64,000 nucleotides of DNA from Bullera alba (GCA_001600095.1 BCIX01000001.1:5977198-6041197); one strand, 5' to 3'; shown: positions 12,691 to 24,517, counted from the first letter of the stretch. A program made the numbers and translations. The notes: a model not told the origin generated them from the letters alone.

Positions 12691-14526
12691 CTAGAACCTC
12701 GGGGCGTTGAGGATGATACCCATGAGGCACCCCGCGGCGATACTCACGGCTGGGACGGTGATGACCCATCCTAAGAAGATCCACCCAAAGGTTCGCCAGT
12801 TGACGGCCTTGAATCCATTTGACACGATACCGACACCAGCTGTAGCGCCGACAATGCACATTGTGCTACTGACTGGAATGGCGAATTGAGAGGCGAGGAG
12901 GACGGTGATAGAGGCGCCGAGCTCCATGGAGAAACCACGGGAAGGAGAGTGCATGGTCAATCGGTTACCGAGAACGGCCATGATGTTGTAGCCGTAAGTG
13001 GCCAGACCGACGACGATCATACCAGCACCAAAGGCCAGCATCCAAGTTGGCGTTGGGGTGCTCGAGGAGGAAGCCCGACCGGTGCTCCAAACTTGGTAGA
13101 TGGCGGCAAAAGGTCCAATGGCGTTGGAGACATCGTTGGATCCGTGGGCGAACGAGGCGGTACAGGCGGTCATGACTTGAAGGAAGGAGTACAGGTGCTC
13201 GGTCTCGTTGGCGTATTGGTGAGATCGCTCGTGCATCCTCGCCAACCGTTGAGCCATCTTATCATCGCCATCAGCCTGCATTGCGTGGATGTCGACACCC
13301 GAGCCGTGGAGAAGAAGACCGATGATCTTGTATCGGACGATGATCCACAAGTTCTTTGGCAACCACCAGAATCCCTCGATCTTGTGCTCGTTCTTCTCAA
13401 CTTCGTCGAGGGGGACCTTGGGTCGTTGGCTGAGGGTAGGACCCTGGTGACCATGGACCTCGGCCTCGGGATCAGCCTTGGTGTCGGTCTCGCCACCGGA
13501 CGTAGACGGAGGAGAGCTAAGGGGTACGTCGGAGGTCTCGTGGTGTTCGTTATCTCGTCGGTGAACTCGGTAGTCGGTAACGTGGGCCATGCTGTTCTCG
13601 ATCGGCTCAGGAGCGGGTCGCTTCCAGAGGAGAGGGCCGTAGAAGACGTGGTACCATCGGAGGGTGTAGTCCTTCTTGACGACGGTGCAGTGGACGAAAG
13701 GCAACCAGAACAGAGCGGAGAGGATAGCGATGACCAACCCGGTGAGAACAATGGCAAGGGCGATGGTTGACTGGGGAAGATCGTCTAGGTTGAGGTCGGG
13801 AGCACCCTTGTACACGATAGACATGGTGAGTACCGCGGCCACGGTGAAGAAGTAGACGGGGGAGACGATGAGACCCCATTTGACTGGGTTGTTCCTGACG
13901 AGGACGATGAATTTGGTGATCAAGTAGACGGTGGAGGCAAATCCAGCAGCGATAGCTGGGGCGATACCGAAACCGGCAAAGATGGTAGCCACGCCTACAA
14001 CCGGTCAGGAACAGTACAGTAACTCATTCCGATGCGGGAACTGACCTTTACCACCGTTCCAACCCCATCGCGGCGCATCCCATCCACCAGTCGCCACTCC
14101 AACACCGAGAAGAGCGGAAACGATCGAGTATGTGGTCGAGACTGGCCACTTTTTGATGGTGCACAACATAAGCCAAGAAGCGGAAGCGGTGATAGCACAC
14201 GTGAAGGCGAGCATCTCGACACCGGCATTTCCTTGGAAGGTTGATAGCGAGATGATACCGTTTTTGATGGTACCGGACACCTTGGCCCCTACGAGGACTG
14301 CTCCCAGGAACTCGCAGATACCGGCGAGGACACAAGCTTGTCGCAAGGTGAGCGACCGGGACGAGACGGATGTGGCAAAGGAGCTTAGAGTGGATCAGCA
14401 ATAAAGCTCGAGTCATATTTCGGCTACTCACTTTGCAACATCGTTAGCACCGATGTTGTACGCGTCGAGAGCAGCGAAGATGGTGCCGATGGCGAAGATG
14501 TAGTCGTATTGGTTGAGTCTCGGCAT
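12691..14526 (-). CDS. PHO89: PiT-family sodium/phosphate symporter
   Basis: Plasma-membrane inorganic phosphate transporter of the PiT/PHO4 family. Exons 14432-14526, 14046-14383 and 12691-13994 encode 578 residues. The two inverted signature repeats are plain: YNIGANDVAN, split by the first intron, and AHGSNDVSNAIGPFA in the second half. About ten hydrophobic segments flank a long central cytosolic loop rich in Glu, His and Lys, as usual for the eukaryotic subfamily. The C-terminal half carries the SMELGASITVLLASQ and PVSSTMCIVGATAGVG segments. The start at MPRLNQYDYIF is chosen because the first helix follows directly. Phosphate-starvation control is known for PHO89 in yeasts, but I did not find a clear CACGTG site upstream. 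Confidence 0.9.
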
Positions 14527-15798
14527 CTTGTGAGGAGCCTCTTTTTGAAAGTGATGTCCTGTGTGCGTGAGCTGGGTGAAGATGTCAACGGTCCACGACA
14601 CGCTATAAGTACCTGTGCATCTGTGGTGCAGACTCCAACCGACTTTTCGTTCACCGTCAAGTCTGTCAAACGTGCAAACTTTCTTCGCCTCAGCTGCCGG
14701 AACCGCCGAGATGAAGTTCTTCGACACTCCTGCGAATCACTCGCGTGGAGCTTGAGGGAGCCTCTACGGCAGGTGTCCTGGATTCGATGGCCTGGCAATC
14801 ATTAATCAGGTTCATCCTGGTTCATCCGCTTGCAACATGACACTGTGAATGTCCACGGCCAGTTTGATTGGTCCACAACGCCCCCTTATAGCCAACGTGC
14901 GAGTCAATGGAGTCTTTCAAGATGATGTCGAGGATGCCAAGGTCGTGTGATAGCTTAGCTATGCTTAGATTGCCCTGATTCCTGGAGCCAAGAACAAGCT
15001 TCTTTTGCGTAATTCCCGAACAATTAATAACATGGAGATAGGACAATTTTGGCCTCGCGGGGTAGCTGGTAGATGCTGTTGGTTGACACCTGCTGATACA
15101 TACTTGGCGCACTAGTCATCATGCATCAGGCTTGGAGGATGGTGGAGGTGAGAGAAGAAGGAACGTGCTCTACAAATGCGCATCCGCGAGTTGTTCTCCG
15201 AGATAGCGAAGCCCTGCGAAGCCACAAATCGAATCTCCGCTGCATAGACTTGAAGACCATGTCCGAAACCACGACCATGTCCGACCGAATGCTTCACATG
15301 AGGGAAGGCCTGGGAAGCTCACTCGGCTCAGACGATGCTCCGCTGCTCGGATGAACTCACTAGCTAGATGAGGCTGGATCCCATACATAGTATGATAGTA
15401 CTGCTCCTCCTGCAGAACCCTGCAACTTGAGTTGTGATGACTTGCATAGGCTCAAGCATCGAGAGGACATGCCTCGAGCCGCTGCACAAACGTGTGCCAG
15501 CCAGTCTCCTCGTGAAACAAGCGCCCAGCCGCTGTCTTAATGTAGGTCGCGAGTGCCGAGCTGCAACTCAGCCGTACTTCTTGGCATCCCACACCTCACC
15601 AGTGTCAAGAAGGGTCATCCGGCCAGATCCGGCTAAGTCGAGCGATGCTGGCAGCTGAGAGACCGACCGAGCTTCTTTTCAGAGCAGGTCCCCAAGATTA
15701 CGGGCGCTATCACGGGATGCGGTGCCGGCTGGCTTGCAGATGCAGGATCGAGTGTGGATACAAAACCGATGGCGATGAGAGCATCGAGAGGGTCCGCG
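14527..15798. other. Intergenic, no gene seen
   Basis: About 1.3 kb upstream of PHO89. Several short frames are open but none shows exon-like composition, splice structure or a recognisable motif. The PHO89 promoter should lie in its left part. Confidence 0.4.
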
Positions 15799-15800
15799 AG

Positions 15801-15879
15801 CTCCAGCAAGCTCCAGCAAGCTCCAGCAAGCTCCAGCAAGCTCCAGCAAGCTCCAGCAAGCTCCAGCAAGCTCCAGCAG
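15801..15879. repeat. 10-bp tandem repeat, about 8 copies
   Basis: The unit ctccagcaag is repeated seven times without error, followed by a shortened copy and then looser CAGCAG-rich sequence to about 15900. Because 10 is not a multiple of 3, all three frames stay open and read as the same short repeat (SSKLQQAPA type on +, LELAGACWSL type on -), which creates false long ORFs on both strands. I infer a non-coding minisatellite in the gene-free stretch between PHO89 and REX4. Confidence 0.95.
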
Positions 15880-16257
15880 TGCTCCAGCAGGCAGCAGCGA
15901 AGAACAACAGACGCCTGTCAGAAAAGTGTTGAGGCATGCGATGTCCAGCCGGCGCCTTTTCGGTTTTTCTGTAGGCGTCCCAAAAATGTCTGGTGTGTGT
16001 CGTTGAAAGCCGTTTCCCCAGCAGAGGATAATTCCCCACGCCTATCCACAAAAATAAAGGCACGACTTGCTTTGCCGCGCGCCTGTTCACGAGTCCAGGG
16101 TTGAGTCAGGCGTACTACCTGTTTGGCCGGTGGAGGGTGAGCCGCTTGGAGATTTTGAAATGATGCGAACGCGGAGCTGGAGAGAGCAGCTCTGCGGTGG
16201 TCGTCCTTACTCAACAGTGAGTTCTAAGCACAGGAAACACAGGTGAAGAGCTCTAAA
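15880..16257. promoter_or_regulatory. Intergenic, upstream of REX4
   Basis: 378 bases between the minisatellite and the REX4 start. Apart from the CAG-rich end of the repeat, nothing is recognisable. It should contain the REX4 promoter. Confidence 0.4.
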
Positions 16258-17826
16258 ATGGTAGCCGTGAGTAGAACCCAAAGTGAGAAGCGAAAAAATA
16301 CTAATCCGGCGCTTCTAGTCAACATCTACCGCTCCAGGCGGCAATTGGGCAAAGTTGCAAATGGCAAGTCCATTCCTCAACATACTGTCCCCCCAACTTA
16401 TACCGCCATCTACAGACGTTGAAGAAGGACAAAACAGTGCCTGCACCCTCAGCTACCAAATCGAGAAAAGGCAAGGAACCGATGCGTGGGGGTGCAGACT
16501 TCTCCTCGTCCCCGTTCGCCAGTGATAGCGGGTATCAGAAGAAGAAGTACAGGATGAACGGTATCGCAGACCTGGCGAGGATGACTGGAACCCAGTGAGC
16601 TATGGTCTCCTTGACAATGGGAACAAATGAAATTAGGAGCAGCTACTAACCCTGGTGTCAGTCAATCAAGCTCGTCAAAAGTCACTATTGATACGCGGAC
16701 GCCCGTACACGAGGAGGTGGTGTTTAAGCCCTTACCTGAGAATGCCAATCCAATGGTCGTGGAACTGCGAGAAATGGTCGCAGGCCGAAACTCACTGAAT
16801 GATAACAAGCGAGCGTGAGTGATGCGAGTTTTCACCATTCCATGGCTGATGGGATTTTGCTATACAGGCCAGGCAACTAGTGAGTTGATCGGCGAGTCTG
16901 ACCTGTTGTCACACTAACTCGTTGCAGTGTCTCCATTGACTGTGAAATGGTCGGACTGGGGCATCTTGGCTCAGAGTCATCTCTGGCGCGTGTCTCGCTG
17001 GTCAACTATCACGGGCATATCCTGTACGACACGTTCGTCCAGCAGAAAGAACGAGTCACCGATTGGCGTACCTGGGTATCCGGCATCAAAGAGACTGATC
17101 TCGTTGGGGCGCCGACTTTTGAGACTGTGCAGAAAAAGGTCGCGGAGTTGATCGAGGGAAGGATTCTCGTAGGACACGCTATTGAGAACGATCTGAAGGT
17201 GTGTTCCGCTGTGAAAGGGGAGGGCAGTTCTGACAACCCAACGTAGGCGCTGTTACTGAATCATCCCGGGCCAATGACAAGAGATACGCAAAAATGCAAG
17301 GCGTTGCGAGAGCGGGCGAAGAACAAAAGACCTGGTCTGAAGAAGCTTTCAGTGTTGGAATTGGGACTGGAGATCCAAAAGGCATCACACAGCTCAGTGA
17401 GTGCAGTCACTCTGCCAATGTCTTAGATAGATTTTGACGGTGGCCCAGGTCACCGATGCTAGGGCTACAATGGCGCTGTATAGACTACACAAACTTGAGT
17501 GGGAGAAGGAGCTCCGACCTTTCACCGAAGCCTGGAAGGCGAAGCACGGCAGCAAGGGTGTAGATGAGGACACTACCAAGTCAAGCAAGAGGAAGAGGAA
17601 GGCGGAGTCGGACGAGGATGAGGACGAAGATGATGAGGAGAATCCCTCGCATCGAAAGCGCTCGAACGGTGGCGAGTTCCCGGGTGGAGGCAGGAAAGGG
17701 GTGTCAAGTGGACTCGGTCTTATCGTCAGGCGAGGCGGCAAGAGAATAGATAATGAGCGGAGTAAGAAGCAGAGCAAGGACAACGAAGAGACCGACACGA
17801 CCGAGCAGTGGTGGAAATCAGCTTGA
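16258..17826 (+). CDS. REX4: REX4-type 3'-5' RNA exonuclease
   Basis: DEDDh exonuclease of the REX4/ISG20 group, nucleolar and linked to pre-rRNA processing. Eight exons, 16258-16266, 16319-16363, 16416-16594, 16662-16814, 16868-16879, 16928-17198, 17247-17396 and 17449-17826, give 398 residues. Exo motifs are in order: [40 protein letters not shown], so the acidic residues and the motif III His are present. A basic N-terminus and an acidic then Lys-rich tail ([15 protein letters not shown]) suit a nucleolar protein. Exon 5 is only 12 bases. The second intron uses a GC donor (GCAAGT at 16364). A branch-point-like CTAAC precedes the 16661 acceptor. Confidence 0.9.
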
Positions 17827-17918
17827 TTGGCCACGATACACCTCTAGGTAGCTGGATTGAGTTCTGTTGTACTAGTATCCCCACAAGTAATAATGCTCCA
17901 TCTCATGACACGTATACA

Positions 17919-20104
17919 TTATATACCTGCAGCTTGCCTAGCTTCCTTCAACCGCAAATCTCGAAGGAGCGTCTCTGCCTTATCCCTCTGGGGAAGATTT
18001 GTTCCTGACACCTTTTCCAGATATTGCGCCGCCAGAGCCAGATCCGCTCTGGGATCCTTGCGCTCGGACAGGTTGACCTCGTACTCTGCTACGGCAAGGT
18101 AGCTGCCTGCCATCTCTGTCACGCCCATCATACCGTCCCTCTCGCCGAGGGCGAGGACTTTGCGGTGATATTCGATAGCCTCTTCGGTCTTCGAAAGTGA
18201 AGTGTGCAGAGTGGCCAGTTTGGAGAGGATAGTTGGAGTCTGGTGTTTGTCCGCACCTAGCAACGCCCGGGTGTGCGATTTGATGGCATCGGGTAGCCTG
18301 AACACATCATTAGCACTACACTTCCAAGAAACGACCGACGAGGCGTACCTATGAAGCCCTTCGTACACCGTTGCCAGAGCTGTCCACATTCGGCAATCGT
18401 ATGGCCTGAGCAGAGTGTAAGCAGAGACGAGACTGGTAGAGCTGGGACTCACCTTAGTGACGTCGCTTGGTTGTAATACTCGATAGCATACATCGGCATG
18501 TCCAGAAGCTCGTACGCTTGACCTAGACCATACCAAGCTCTGTAGTCCTTCGCGTTGACATCTGGCATTTGTCAGCTCTATCAAGACAATTCTGTACTCA
18601 CCGATAGCCTTTCTGTATGCCTCGATTGCTGCGTGGCTGTTCTTCAACTCGACAAACTCGTGACCCATCAATGTCCAAGCCGGGAGGTACTCCCTATTGA
18701 GCATCAAAGACCGCTTGAAGTACGTGATCGCTTTGGTGTGGTCCGCCCGTGACGAGTAATAGTTGCCTAGACCCATCAGCCCCGCTCGACTGATCGACTG
18801 AACACATGACTCACCTATCAGACAGCAGACCTCCGCTCGATTCCGATCGATCTCGGCATACTCGTGTGCTAGCTTGCCCAATTTTGCGCGTTTGTCCATG
18901 ACATACAGCATGTTTGAGTAGATGTCCACGTCTTCCATTCTGTATGGATCCGCCTTCTGCACAATGTCAAATTCCTTTTCGGCTGTCTCAAAGTCTAGGA
19001 TGGACAGGGTCAGCGACGCAGGGTATCGTACAGCCAACCCACCTCGCATGTGGTAGTATACCAGCGCTCTTTGCGCTTTGAGATGTACGCTAGTTGGAAA
19101 GATGTCGAGCAGCTCGTGTATCATGTTCATCACCAGATCTGTGGCAGTGTGCAGATCTAGCATCACGGTAATGGCGAAAAAGGTGAGCATTGGAGATGAC
19201 GGTAGATTCTCTTTCAGCTCGATGAACTGACGTACATCAGAAACAGAACAAGGTGTACCTATATCGTACTCACCATGTCCGCCGAGTTGACCAGTTGCGC
19301 CATTTGACTCCAGCAGCTCCAATTGTACGGTTTCTCCGTTACACTCTGACCAAAGCACATAACGGCAGCCTGTCTTTGGTCCAGGCGCATGTATAGTATT
19401 CCCTTGAGATACAGCAGGTATGGATCCGTTTCATCGGTAAGCTCGGCGAGGAGTTGCGAAAGTATGGGATACAGGAATAGGCGTTCTTCTTTGGTATCGA
19501 GGAAATGAGGCAGTGATTCTTGAGCCTTCCTATCCGCGGTCTATACTACTAGTCAGCTTGCTCATGCAGTATCGCAAACTCAACACATACCAGGTAGGCA
19601 GAGTATATTCTCACAAACCTAGATCGCTTCCCCCGAGCATCCTTCAGGATCCAGACCACTCTGTCAAATTCCTTCATGTCGAAATAGCTCTTAGCCAGCT
19701 GGAATTCATCCTCCTCTAGGATATCCAACTCCTCCTCGATCTCGACACCATGAGACGTCCGTGCTCTGCTGGGTCCAGCAATGGAAGAGTCCAGCGGCCC
19801 TGGCGCCGGCAAGAAATCGCCTATTGACGGTCTCGGTCCTCTGGGAGGTGACGAAGGCATTTGCGGCCGTTGAGGTGGTGGGGAGAATGGAAGGTGAGGT
19901 ACTGATCTGTGCTCTTTAGGTATTGACGATAGCAGCTCTGATGCCCTGTCACACATTACCTCAGTCCGGTTTCAGTGTCGCGTGAGGCCGTGCTCACCAC
20001 TTTGCAGCGACCATCAAACCCCTATCCCTCAGCTCTCGGACTGTTTTCCGCAGCTCATGGGCCATCTCGACCCTTGCCGCTGGTGTAAGTGTACTCCCCG
20101 GCAT
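17919..20104 (-). CDS. APC8: Anaphase-promoting complex subunit 8 (Cdc23), TPR protein
   Basis: TPR scaffold subunit of the APC/C ubiquitin ligase that drives metaphase-anaphase and mitotic exit. The gene starts at 20104 ([20 protein letters not shown]) and has several short introns, for example just after MVAAKW. Around 600 residues are encoded. The N-terminal APC8 domain is followed by tandem TPRs including [54 protein letters not shown], the [11 protein letters not shown] block and [14 protein letters not shown]. The block spacing and the highly conserved [10 protein letters not shown] and YLPAW-type residues distinguish it from the other APC/C TPR subunits. It lies head to head with IWS1 and tail to tail with REX4 (92-base gap). 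Confidence 0.88.
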
Positions 20105-20415
20105 GGCTGCTTTTGCTGTGCTCCAGGTCGAGCTCTAACTCTTGTTGACTTGCTTGTTGATGCTGTTGTGCGCTTTCAACGCGACGAGGACATGGCGAGG
20201 ACATCCTCCACCGACTGTTGACCGCCACAAAACACGGAAGCAAAAATCGGCGGTAGCGATCCCAGACTTCAGTTCGTGTCGTCCAACTCGGACTTCCTTG
20301 ACTCCATAGACAGCACAAGAGACAGCATCCCACTGTTGCATCGTACAAATCGAGGAGCAGACAGGCCTCACGCCCGTACCTCGAAATTTCAACCTACAGT
20401 CGACACCGTCCGATT
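20105..20415. promoter_or_regulatory. Divergent intergenic region, APC8 / IWS1
   Basis: 311 bases between two genes transcribed away from each other; a shared promoter region by position. No specific element was recognised. Confidence 0.45.
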
Positions 20416-22065
20416 ATGTCCGCCTCACCCGCCGCCTCTGACGCAGCGAGTCCCTCGGCCCAGCCGGATGAGGAGGTTCACTCGGAATCAGGCATTGGAG
20501 CGCCATCGGGAGCGGGAGAGGCTACACAGGCGCTCTACAACCAGGTTTTCGGAGATGGCTCGGATGTGTCTGATCTCTCCGACTCTGAGGATGAGCGGCC
20601 AGCGCAGAGAGGCACCGCCAGGAGAGCCTTTCCTCCGCGAGGAGCCGCAACCGAGACTCAAGACCGAGACGAGGACGTGGACGAGGATAATGTAGATGAG
20701 GACAAGGATGAGGAGGACACGTATGTCCCCGGATCAGCAGCAACGGTGGCCAAGATTCCTAAATTCAAAAAGAAGGCAGCGGGCGACGACGCGGATAGGG
20801 ATGACGACGACGACGCACCGGTCCAGCCTAGGAAGAAGAAGTCGAAGAGTGAGAAGAAACGAAGACGGGAGAGGCAGAAAAGCGATGGGGGAGACAGGGA
20901 CGATGACCAGCCAGCCGAGCCAATATACGATGAGGCCACACGTGAGTCTCACGAGGACGACGCTGCCATAGTGCTAACAGTCACCGTCGCCTAGAACGTC
21001 GGATGAATCTCGAGGCGCGAATTGACAATATTGGCAAGAAGCCAAAGGTCACTAGGCGCAAGAAGAAGGGAGATGATGATGTCGATGTGAGCGTGTCGTT
21101 GTTTGTCGGTCAGCTTGGCCCAACTGACAGCTCCAGATCGTCGACTCTTACCACGACGAGATCTGTGTCAGACTGAAAGAACGGATGATTGCCGCAGCCG
21201 ACAAAGACGAAGAATCCAATAGCAAAAAGCTACCAGCGACCGCGAAACTTGCGATGCTGGACGAGGTCATGGGTGTCTTGAGAAAGTGAGTTGCGCGCCG
21301 CGGTACTTATCATATCGCGCCTGATCTGACATTGCGATAGCCAAACATTGTGGCAGTCTCTCTTCGACAACGAAGTTCTCATTGCGGTTGGTAGATGGCT
21401 AGCACCAATGGAGGGGAGCGCTGCACTACCGGCTGTAGGCATCCAAAAGTCGATATTCGAAGTACTGCCCAAGGTAAATGAGTATTCTCTGACGTTGGCA
21501 ATTGGCTGATCACATCGTAGATGGATCTAGACACCCAGACACTGAAGGAAAGTCGCCTTGGCCCCGTCGTCCTTTTCTACACAAAGTCAAAACGTGTCAC
21601 TCCTGCCATCAACCGACAAGCCGACGCTCTCGTCCAGGCCTGGTCTCGACCCATCATCAAGCGACCCTCCAACTTCAGGTCAAAACACGTGGAAACGCTC
21701 TCAGAGGCTGTCGAGACCCAAAGGCGAGAACGAATGGATGTGGATGGAGAAGGGGATGAGGATGCCTTCGAGGAGCGACAGGCGGCTGCCTACGCTGCTC
21801 CGCGGAAGAAGAAGAGATTCGATGTCCGAGCCGCGCTACAAGAGAACGAGGGAAGGAAAGGTGCCAGGCTGTATCTCAACAAGGTGAGCACCAATCAAGC
21901 GATCGCGATTTTTAGCTCATGTGACTCTTCCAGGACATCCAATACACTGTTGCGCCCGAGTCACAGACCCAGCATAACCGAGAGAACATGTCGCATGTCT
22001 CGCGTATCCAGATGGACAACAAGAAGTTCAACAAGTTCGCGAGGACGATGAAGGCGAGAAAGTAG
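20416..22065 (+). CDS. IWS1: Transcription elongation factor IWS1/SPN1
   Basis: Partner of Spt6 on elongating RNA polymerase II. Six exons, 20416-20941, 20995-21086, 21137-21285, 21341-21473, 21521-21883 and 21934-22065, give 464 residues. The N-terminal third is acidic and disordered (runs of Asp/Glu with KKKSKSEKKRRR), as in the family. The central TFIIS N-terminal-type helical bundle includes RLKERMIAAADKD, KLAMLDEVMGVL, GRWLAPMEGSAALPA, FEVLPKMDLDTQTL and GPVVLFYTKSKRVTP. The C-terminus carries the conserved basic SRIQMDNKKFNKFARTMKARK-like end. Start ATG and stop are unambiguous, and no lesion was seen. Confidence 0.93.
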
Positions 22066-22522
22066 ACTCAGGTCAAGCGGGAGCGCGAGGATAGAAACGG
22101 ATCATTGTTGTAACATCGCTGTCCCTTGTATCATGTATACATCCTCCTTGAGAATGTCAGGCCAAATACGATGCACGGCAAGGTGGATTGTCGATCGCCG
22201 CAAGTTGCCTGCGACCTCCACTCTTCCTGTCCAGACTCAACTCCAGAGTCTCCAGACTGGCACAAGACTGGCGAACTGTACGGTACGTCATCACCTATGC
22301 GTTGCCCTATCGCCCGGCCCCTATGCGACTTGACTGCCTTTTCCACGACCGCTCCTCTTACCGTATCAAAGCAACATCAGCAACTCATCTCATCTCGGAC
22401 GTTTGTGTTGCATGAAGCCAAGCAGAATCATCGACGGTAGTTGCAGAGCACTTAGAGTAGTCCCGACTAGATCGATCATCGTCCCCACATTTTACTCAGC
22501 CCAGCTACCAGGCTCCCGCAAC
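22066..22522. other. Intergenic, no gene seen
   Basis: 457 bases between IWS1 and the Nudix gene, both on +. It should contain the IWS1 terminator and the Nudix promoter. Open frames here lack splice structure or motifs. Confidence 0.4.
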
Positions 22523-23535
22523 ATGTCAAGCAAATCGCAGCCTCGAATCCTGGGCAGGGAGGAGCTGAAGACCGACTCCAAGTGGCTCAAACTCGAGAAC
22601 ATCAAATGGGAGGATGAAGATGGGAAAGAGGTGAGCCATTCGCGTATACCTCTCTTACAGAACTGATCGTCTCAGCGAGCATGGGAGTGTGCCAATAGAG
22701 CTACTCGGTCCAAGGCAGGCATCGATTGTGAGTCTAATCGAAAGAATAATCCGAGAGCTCAACACATCCAAGCGGTTCATATTCTCGCCTTGATCCATCA
22801 TCCTTCCAGGCCCGTCTCGACGATACTCATCGAGCAATATCGACCTCCAGTGGCCGCCACGGTAATTGGTATGTGTTAGACAATTGTGAACACGTCGCAT
22901 TCGACTGAGGCCTATCAGAATTTCCAGCGGGACTTATTGACGAGGGAGAAGATGCCGAGTGAGTATGATCATTCGGCCAAGATACTGCTCGCTGAGGAAG
23001 CTCAGAACGGCCGCTTTACGGGAACTCCACGAGGAAACAGGTTATGGCAGCGGCAATCAAGGTGAAGGCAATGCCAAGATCCACAAAGTATCGGATATCC
23101 TGGTCAAAGACCCCGGGCAAGTCAACACACTTCAGACGCTTGGCGGGTATCACAGCTGAGCCTTCCCTTCAGAATGACCGGTGCAAACATGAAACTGGTG
23201 ACGATCAACGTTGAGCTAGGAGAGAACGACGAAGACCCAGAACAGCATTTAGACCAGGTGAGCGGTGCAAAGGGTACCGAGGTGCTAGACTGAGATGAGC
23301 GACACAGGGAGAACACATCGTCAAGAGAATAGTCCCCTTGAAAGACTTGGAGAAGATCTTGAAAGGTGAGTTCAAACCCTTCGGATCTTCGGAGCTGGCT
23401 TCCAAGCCGGGGTTCTCGACTTCTGGCCGAGAGCTGAAACGACCTCCAGACTACTCGGACAAAGGATATGCGGTCGACGCACTCGTAGCTAGCGTCGCTA
23501 CTGGTCTATCTCTGACTAGTCTCGTCGGCTCGTGA
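22523..23535 (+). CDS. YSA1: Nudix hydrolase, ADP-ribose pyrophosphatase (YSA1/NUDT5 type)
   Basis: Hydrolyses ADP-ribose and similar nucleoside diphosphate sugars. Seven exons, 22523-22630, 22676-22727, 22773-22868, 22919-22958, 23006-23116, 23173-23257 and 23308-23535, encode 239 residues. The Nudix box GLIDEGEDAETAALRELHEETGY is complete across an exon junction, with the catalytic REXXEE glutamates. ILIEQYRPPV and EFPAGLIDEG before the box, and DPGMTGANMKLVTI after it, place it in the ADP-ribose pyrophosphatase subfamily. The intron at 23117 starts with GC (GCAAGT), which restores this conserved block. The frame is open upstream of 22523, so a longer N-terminus is possible, but the chosen ATG matches the family length. 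Confidence 0.9.
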
Positions 23536-23797
23536 AGGGAATGAATCCTTTCAACTCCACTCGCTGACTTCGCCTGTGGTGCACGGTGTTTCAGCTTACA
23601 GATCGGTCTCAGCTGGCCTTACACCCGAGAGGGTACAAATATCGCCCGGTTCACGATCGCTGTCTCGTCATCACTCCATCATCCATAGCTAACGTGTAGC
23701 ACGTGTAGCAACAGTACACGTCCACAACCTTACCCACGACACGCTTTCTAGCATACAAATCCTGGATCGTCTGTACATCCAGCTTACAGCGGGCACC

Positions 23798-24454
23798 ATG
23801 TCCGATTATGACAAGTCTTTCTCAGCAGGCGGTATGACTGGAGGCGGTATAGACCCGGCTGTTACAGACGCCTTCGCTAACAATTTTACATTTCTCGATA
23901 TCGATGAGGGTGATAGAGAGGAAGAGGAGTTCGAGGGGGAAGAGAACAGTGGCATAAACGATTCCCCTCAGAGCAACGACAGTACCGGCCCCGCCGACAT
24001 AAGCCCATTCTACAGCGAGGTCTACCACGGTGCTAGCGACGTCGACTACACAAGCTCCGACAACGATACTCAATCCGACGAGCCGCTCTCTGGCCACACA
24101 AAGCCTCCCAGCAAGAAGAAATCGTGGTTAAAGCCCTTCTATCATATTAGACGCAGGCGTGACAAGGGTAAAACTAGTGTGCCAGGCAGACATGACAAGG
24201 GTAGGACTAGTGTGCCAGATACGGCACCTTCGCAGGAAGCACTTCACCCCCAGTCAAAGCAACGTCGACCAACTACATACAAATCGAAAGCAGAGAGCAT
24301 CCTCGGAACCGAACTCACTGATGAGGAGCTTTATGCCAGCGACCTGGTGAGGACCAAGTACAGTTCGCTGAAACCGGCTAAGAGGCCCGAGGGCGACACT
24401 TCGTGGCTGGACAGCGGAACCAGCAGAGCTGATGACCACACCGGCATGCCATGA
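23798..24454 (+). CDS. Orphan disordered protein A of a tandem KAxxxLG family
   Basis: Single-exon frame of 218 codons with no recognised domain. It is predicted disordered: an acidic first half (GDREEEEFEGEEN), then a basic patch KKKSWLKPFYHIRRRR, a tandem 33-base duplication (24158-24190 and 24191-24223) giving two copies of DKGxTSVP, then YKSKAESILGTELTDEELYA. The KAESILG core matches the short motif repeated in three downstream genes, so I place it as a diverged member of that array. The TGA at 24452-24454 is followed in frame by 20 more sense codons (QVVEDAQGKAATEDDG) before TAG at 24515-24517. No signal peptide or membrane segment. Function unknown. Confidence 0.65.
   Translation: MSDYDKSFSAGGMTGGGIDPAVTDAFANNFTFLDIDEGDREEEEFEGEENSGINDSPQSNDSTGPADISPFYSEVYHGASDVDYTSSDNDTQSDEPLSGHTKPPSKKKSWLKPFYHIRRRRDKGKTSVPGRHDKGRTSVPDTAPSQEALHPQSKQRRPTTYKSKAESILGTELTDEELYASDLVRTKYSSLKPAKRPEGDTSWLDSGTSRADDHTGMP
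24158..24223 (+). repeat. 33-bp tandem duplication inside protein A
   Basis: Two adjacent 33-base units, 24158-24190 and 24191-24223, differ at only a few positions. They keep the reading frame and duplicate 11 codons centred on DKGxTSVP. Confidence 0.9.
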
Positions 24455-24517
24455 TCACAGGTTGTCGAAGACGCTCAGGGTAAAGCCGCTACCGAGGATG
24501 ATGGTCCGGAGAAGTAG

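Noticed and set aside
12886..13770. 294-codon open frame on + across the PHO89 coding region
   Set aside because: Antisense shadow: the - strand encodes a complete PiT transporter with signature motifs, while the + translation is low-complexity Val/Gly/Asp.
15710..16104. Repeat proteins (LELAGACWSL or SSKLQQAPA type) on either strand
   Set aside because: They arise from a 10-bp tandem repeat open in all frames; there is no conserved flanking coding sequence.
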